This document shows, one piece after another, positions 6,638 to 7,698 of a stretch of DNA of 7,698 nt. This stretch comes from WLMZ01 sp043747765 (GTDB taxonomy: Bacteria; Actinomycetota; Acidimicrobiia; Acidimicrobiales; Ilumatobacteraceae). A program made the position numbers and the translations under genes. The notes below the pieces were generated by a model. The model had not been told where the DNA came from, did not search any database, and saw nothing but the letters and a program-made list of their open reading frames with translations. Numbering within the stretch: the first letter of the stretch is position 1; the number at the start of each line of letters is the position of its first letter. Location: positions 1-7,698 of the forward strand of contig JAYTOM010000523.1 of the NCBI GenBank assembly GCA_043747765.1, read 5' to 3'.

Positions 6638-6685
6638 AACGAGATCGTGGGTGATGCCGCCGCACCACCCACGATTTTTCTCGTT
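6638..6685 (+). terminator. Intrinsic terminator of lon
   Basis: Right after the lon stop, ATCGTGGGTG (6644-6653) pairs perfectly with CACCCACGAT (6666-6675) over 10 bp, with a 12-nt loop and five consecutive T at 6675-6679. Outside it, AACGAG (6638-6643) is complementary to CTCGTT (6680-6685), so a 16-bp stem with a four-T bulge is also possible. Confidence 0.88.
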
Positions 6686-6721
6686 GGGTTTTGGCACCAT
6701 TTGCGGAGATCAACCTTGGCA

Positions 6722-6727
6722 TAGGGT
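6722..6727 (+). promoter_or_regulatory. -10 element for the LOG-family gene (leaderless layout)
   Basis: TAGGGT fits TANNNT and ends 6 nt before the GTG start at 6734. Its first three bases are also the last in-frame stop upstream of that gene. TTGCGG at 6701-6706 is -35-like, but the 15-bp spacer is short. No Shine-Dalgarno sequence is visible. Confidence 0.45.
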
Positions 6728-6733
6728 GCTGGC

Positions 6734-7698
6734 GTGACCAGAAAGCTCTCCGAGGACGTCGCCACAGCAGTGCAGAATCTCCTCGACGTGCTGGCACCGA
6801 CCCGTGACCGCAGGCTCGCTGCCGAGTTGTTGACGGCATCAGCAGGGATGATCGCCGATCAGCCGGAGACTCTCGATCTGAAGATCGCGGCATCGGCCGT
6901 GTACGAAATGCGTGACGCATACGACATGTTCGCCCCGTTCCGTGGGCGTCGTAAGGTGACGATCTTCGGTTCGGCACGGACCAAGGTCAACGACCCGTTG
7001 TACGCCCAGGCCCGTGACGTCGCCCACCACATGGCGGAGAACGACTGGATGGTCATCACAGGCGCCGGCCCAGGCATCATGCAGGCTGCGATGGAGGGCG
7101 CCGGCCGCCAACAGAGCATCGGCGTGTCGATCCGACTGCCCTTCGAGCAGAGCGCCAACCCCGTGATCGCCGGTGATGCCAAATACGTCAGTATGAAGTA
7201 CTTCTTCACCCGCAAACTGATGCTGGTCAAGGAGAGCAGTGCATTCGTCTGTCTGCCCGGGGGGTTCGGGACCTTGGACGAGACGTTCGAGTTGCTGACG
7301 CTGACGCAGACCGGTAAGGGCGTGCCCGTGCCGATCGTGTTGCTCGACACGCCAGGAGATCCGTATTGGGAGGAGGTCGCTGACTTCGTCGACACCCAAC
7401 TCGTCACACGTGGGCTTGTGGCCGGAGCGGACACGAAGCTGTACACGGTGACGGACACCTGCGAAGCCGCGGTCGCCGAAATCAACCGCTTCTACAGCAA
7501 CTACGACAGCATGCGGTATGTCGGGGACAAGCTCGTGGTCCGGATGCGGACAGCGCCCGACGACGTACAGTTGGACATGCTCAATACGACGTTCGCCCAC
7601 ATCCTCACGTCGGGCACGATCGAACGAGTGGCACCCCTCCCGCTCGAGGTGAAGGAGAACGACCGCACCGAATACCAGCGGATCGCCTTCTCCTTCGC
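6734..7698 (+). CDS. LOG-family protein (TIGR00730-like Rossmann fold), 3' end outside window
   Basis: An open frame of 321 codons runs to the right edge without a stop. LOG-family enzymes (once annotated 'lysine decarboxylase-like') hydrolyse nucleoside 5'-monophosphates to a free base and ribose-5-phosphate; LOG itself releases active cytokinins and PpnN acts on purine nucleotides. Visible features are a helical N-terminal extension of about 70 residues, VTIFGSAR (75-82) starting the Rossmann core, GAGPGIMQAAMEGA (110-123), the R160/K161 pair and the diagnostic PGGFGTLDE (175-183, with catalytic E183). From about residue 250 a C-terminal extension continues past the edge. The two extensions make this longer than plant-type LOG (about 200 aa), so a PpnN-like or other nucleotidase role is as likely as cytokinin activation. 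GTG at 6734 is the first start after the in-frame TAG at 6722 and lies 6 nt from a -10 element. Its own promoter follows the lon terminator, so it is probably a separate transcript. Confidence 0.88.
   Translation, partial: MTRKLSEDVATAVQNLLDVLAPTRDRRLAAELLTASAGMIADQPETLDLKIAASAVYEMRDAYDMFAPFRGRRKVTIFGSARTKVNDPLYAQARDVAHHMAENDWMVITGAGPGIMQAAMEGAGRQQSIGVSIRLPFEQSANPVIAGDAKYVSMKYFFTRKLMLVKESSAFVCLPGGFGTLDETFELLTLTQTGKGVPVPIVLLDTPGDPYWEEVADFVDTQLVTRGLVAGADTKLYTVTDTCEAAVAEINRFYSNYDSMRYVGDKLVVRMRTAPDDVQLDMLNTTFAHILTSGTIERVAPLPLEVKENDRTEYQRIAFSF

Noticed and set aside
6839..7600. Minus-strand 253-aa frame near the right end
   Set aside because: It is antisense to the LOG-family gene, whose PGGFGTLDE and GAGPGIM motifs on the + strand settle which strand is coding.
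1..7698. A novel defence, mobile or biosynthetic system
   Set aside because: Every sizeable gene except the 131-aa protein belongs to a well-known housekeeping family, and I found no transposase, integrase, tRNA, CRISPR-like array, or toxin-antitoxin pair.

Overview
The window is GC-rich, densely coding DNA with every recognisable gene on the + strand. Protein style (a long actinobacterial-type transaldolase, an actinobacterial-type Lon), GTG starts, near absence of Shine-Dalgarno sequences and an HspR-type operator before lon all point to an actinomycete. I would guess an Acidimicrobiia/Ilumatobacter-like lineage, but the sequence alone does not prove it.

Layout. (1) Positions 1-444 hold the C-terminal part of an N-acetylglucosamine-6-phosphate deacetylase (nagA), cut by the window edge. 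(2) Positions 445-550 are non-coding, with a palindrome, three 14-bp direct repeats and a likely promoter. (3) Positions 551-946 encode a small conserved-looking protein of unknown function. (4) Positions 984-4088 hold a tight two-gene unit, transketolase (tkt) then transaldolase (tal), which together form the non-oxidative pentose-phosphate branch. (5) Positions 4089-4243 form a regulatory intergenic region. It holds a TGATC tandem repeat at the tal stop, a HAIR-type inverted repeat (the HspR operator), an overlapping terminator hairpin and a -10 element. (6) Positions 4244-6637 encode the ATP-dependent protease Lon. (7) Positions 6638-6733 hold a strong intrinsic terminator and a -10 element. 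(8) From 6734 to the right edge runs an open LOG-family nucleotide phosphoribohydrolase-like gene that continues outside the window.

The genes are ordinary housekeeping functions: amino-sugar catabolism feeding fructose-6-phosphate, the sugar-phosphate interconversions that use it, and protein quality control. I see no defence system, mobile element, CRISPR array or RNA gene. The interesting content is regulatory. Before lon, three TGAGTC half-sites alternate in orientation with identical 5-nt spacers, so one arm serves both a near-perfect HAIR operator and a terminator stem. In addition, all four genes that are not translationally coupled have TANNNT placed 6-7 nt before the start codon and no Shine-Dalgarno sequence, which is the signature of leaderless mRNAs.
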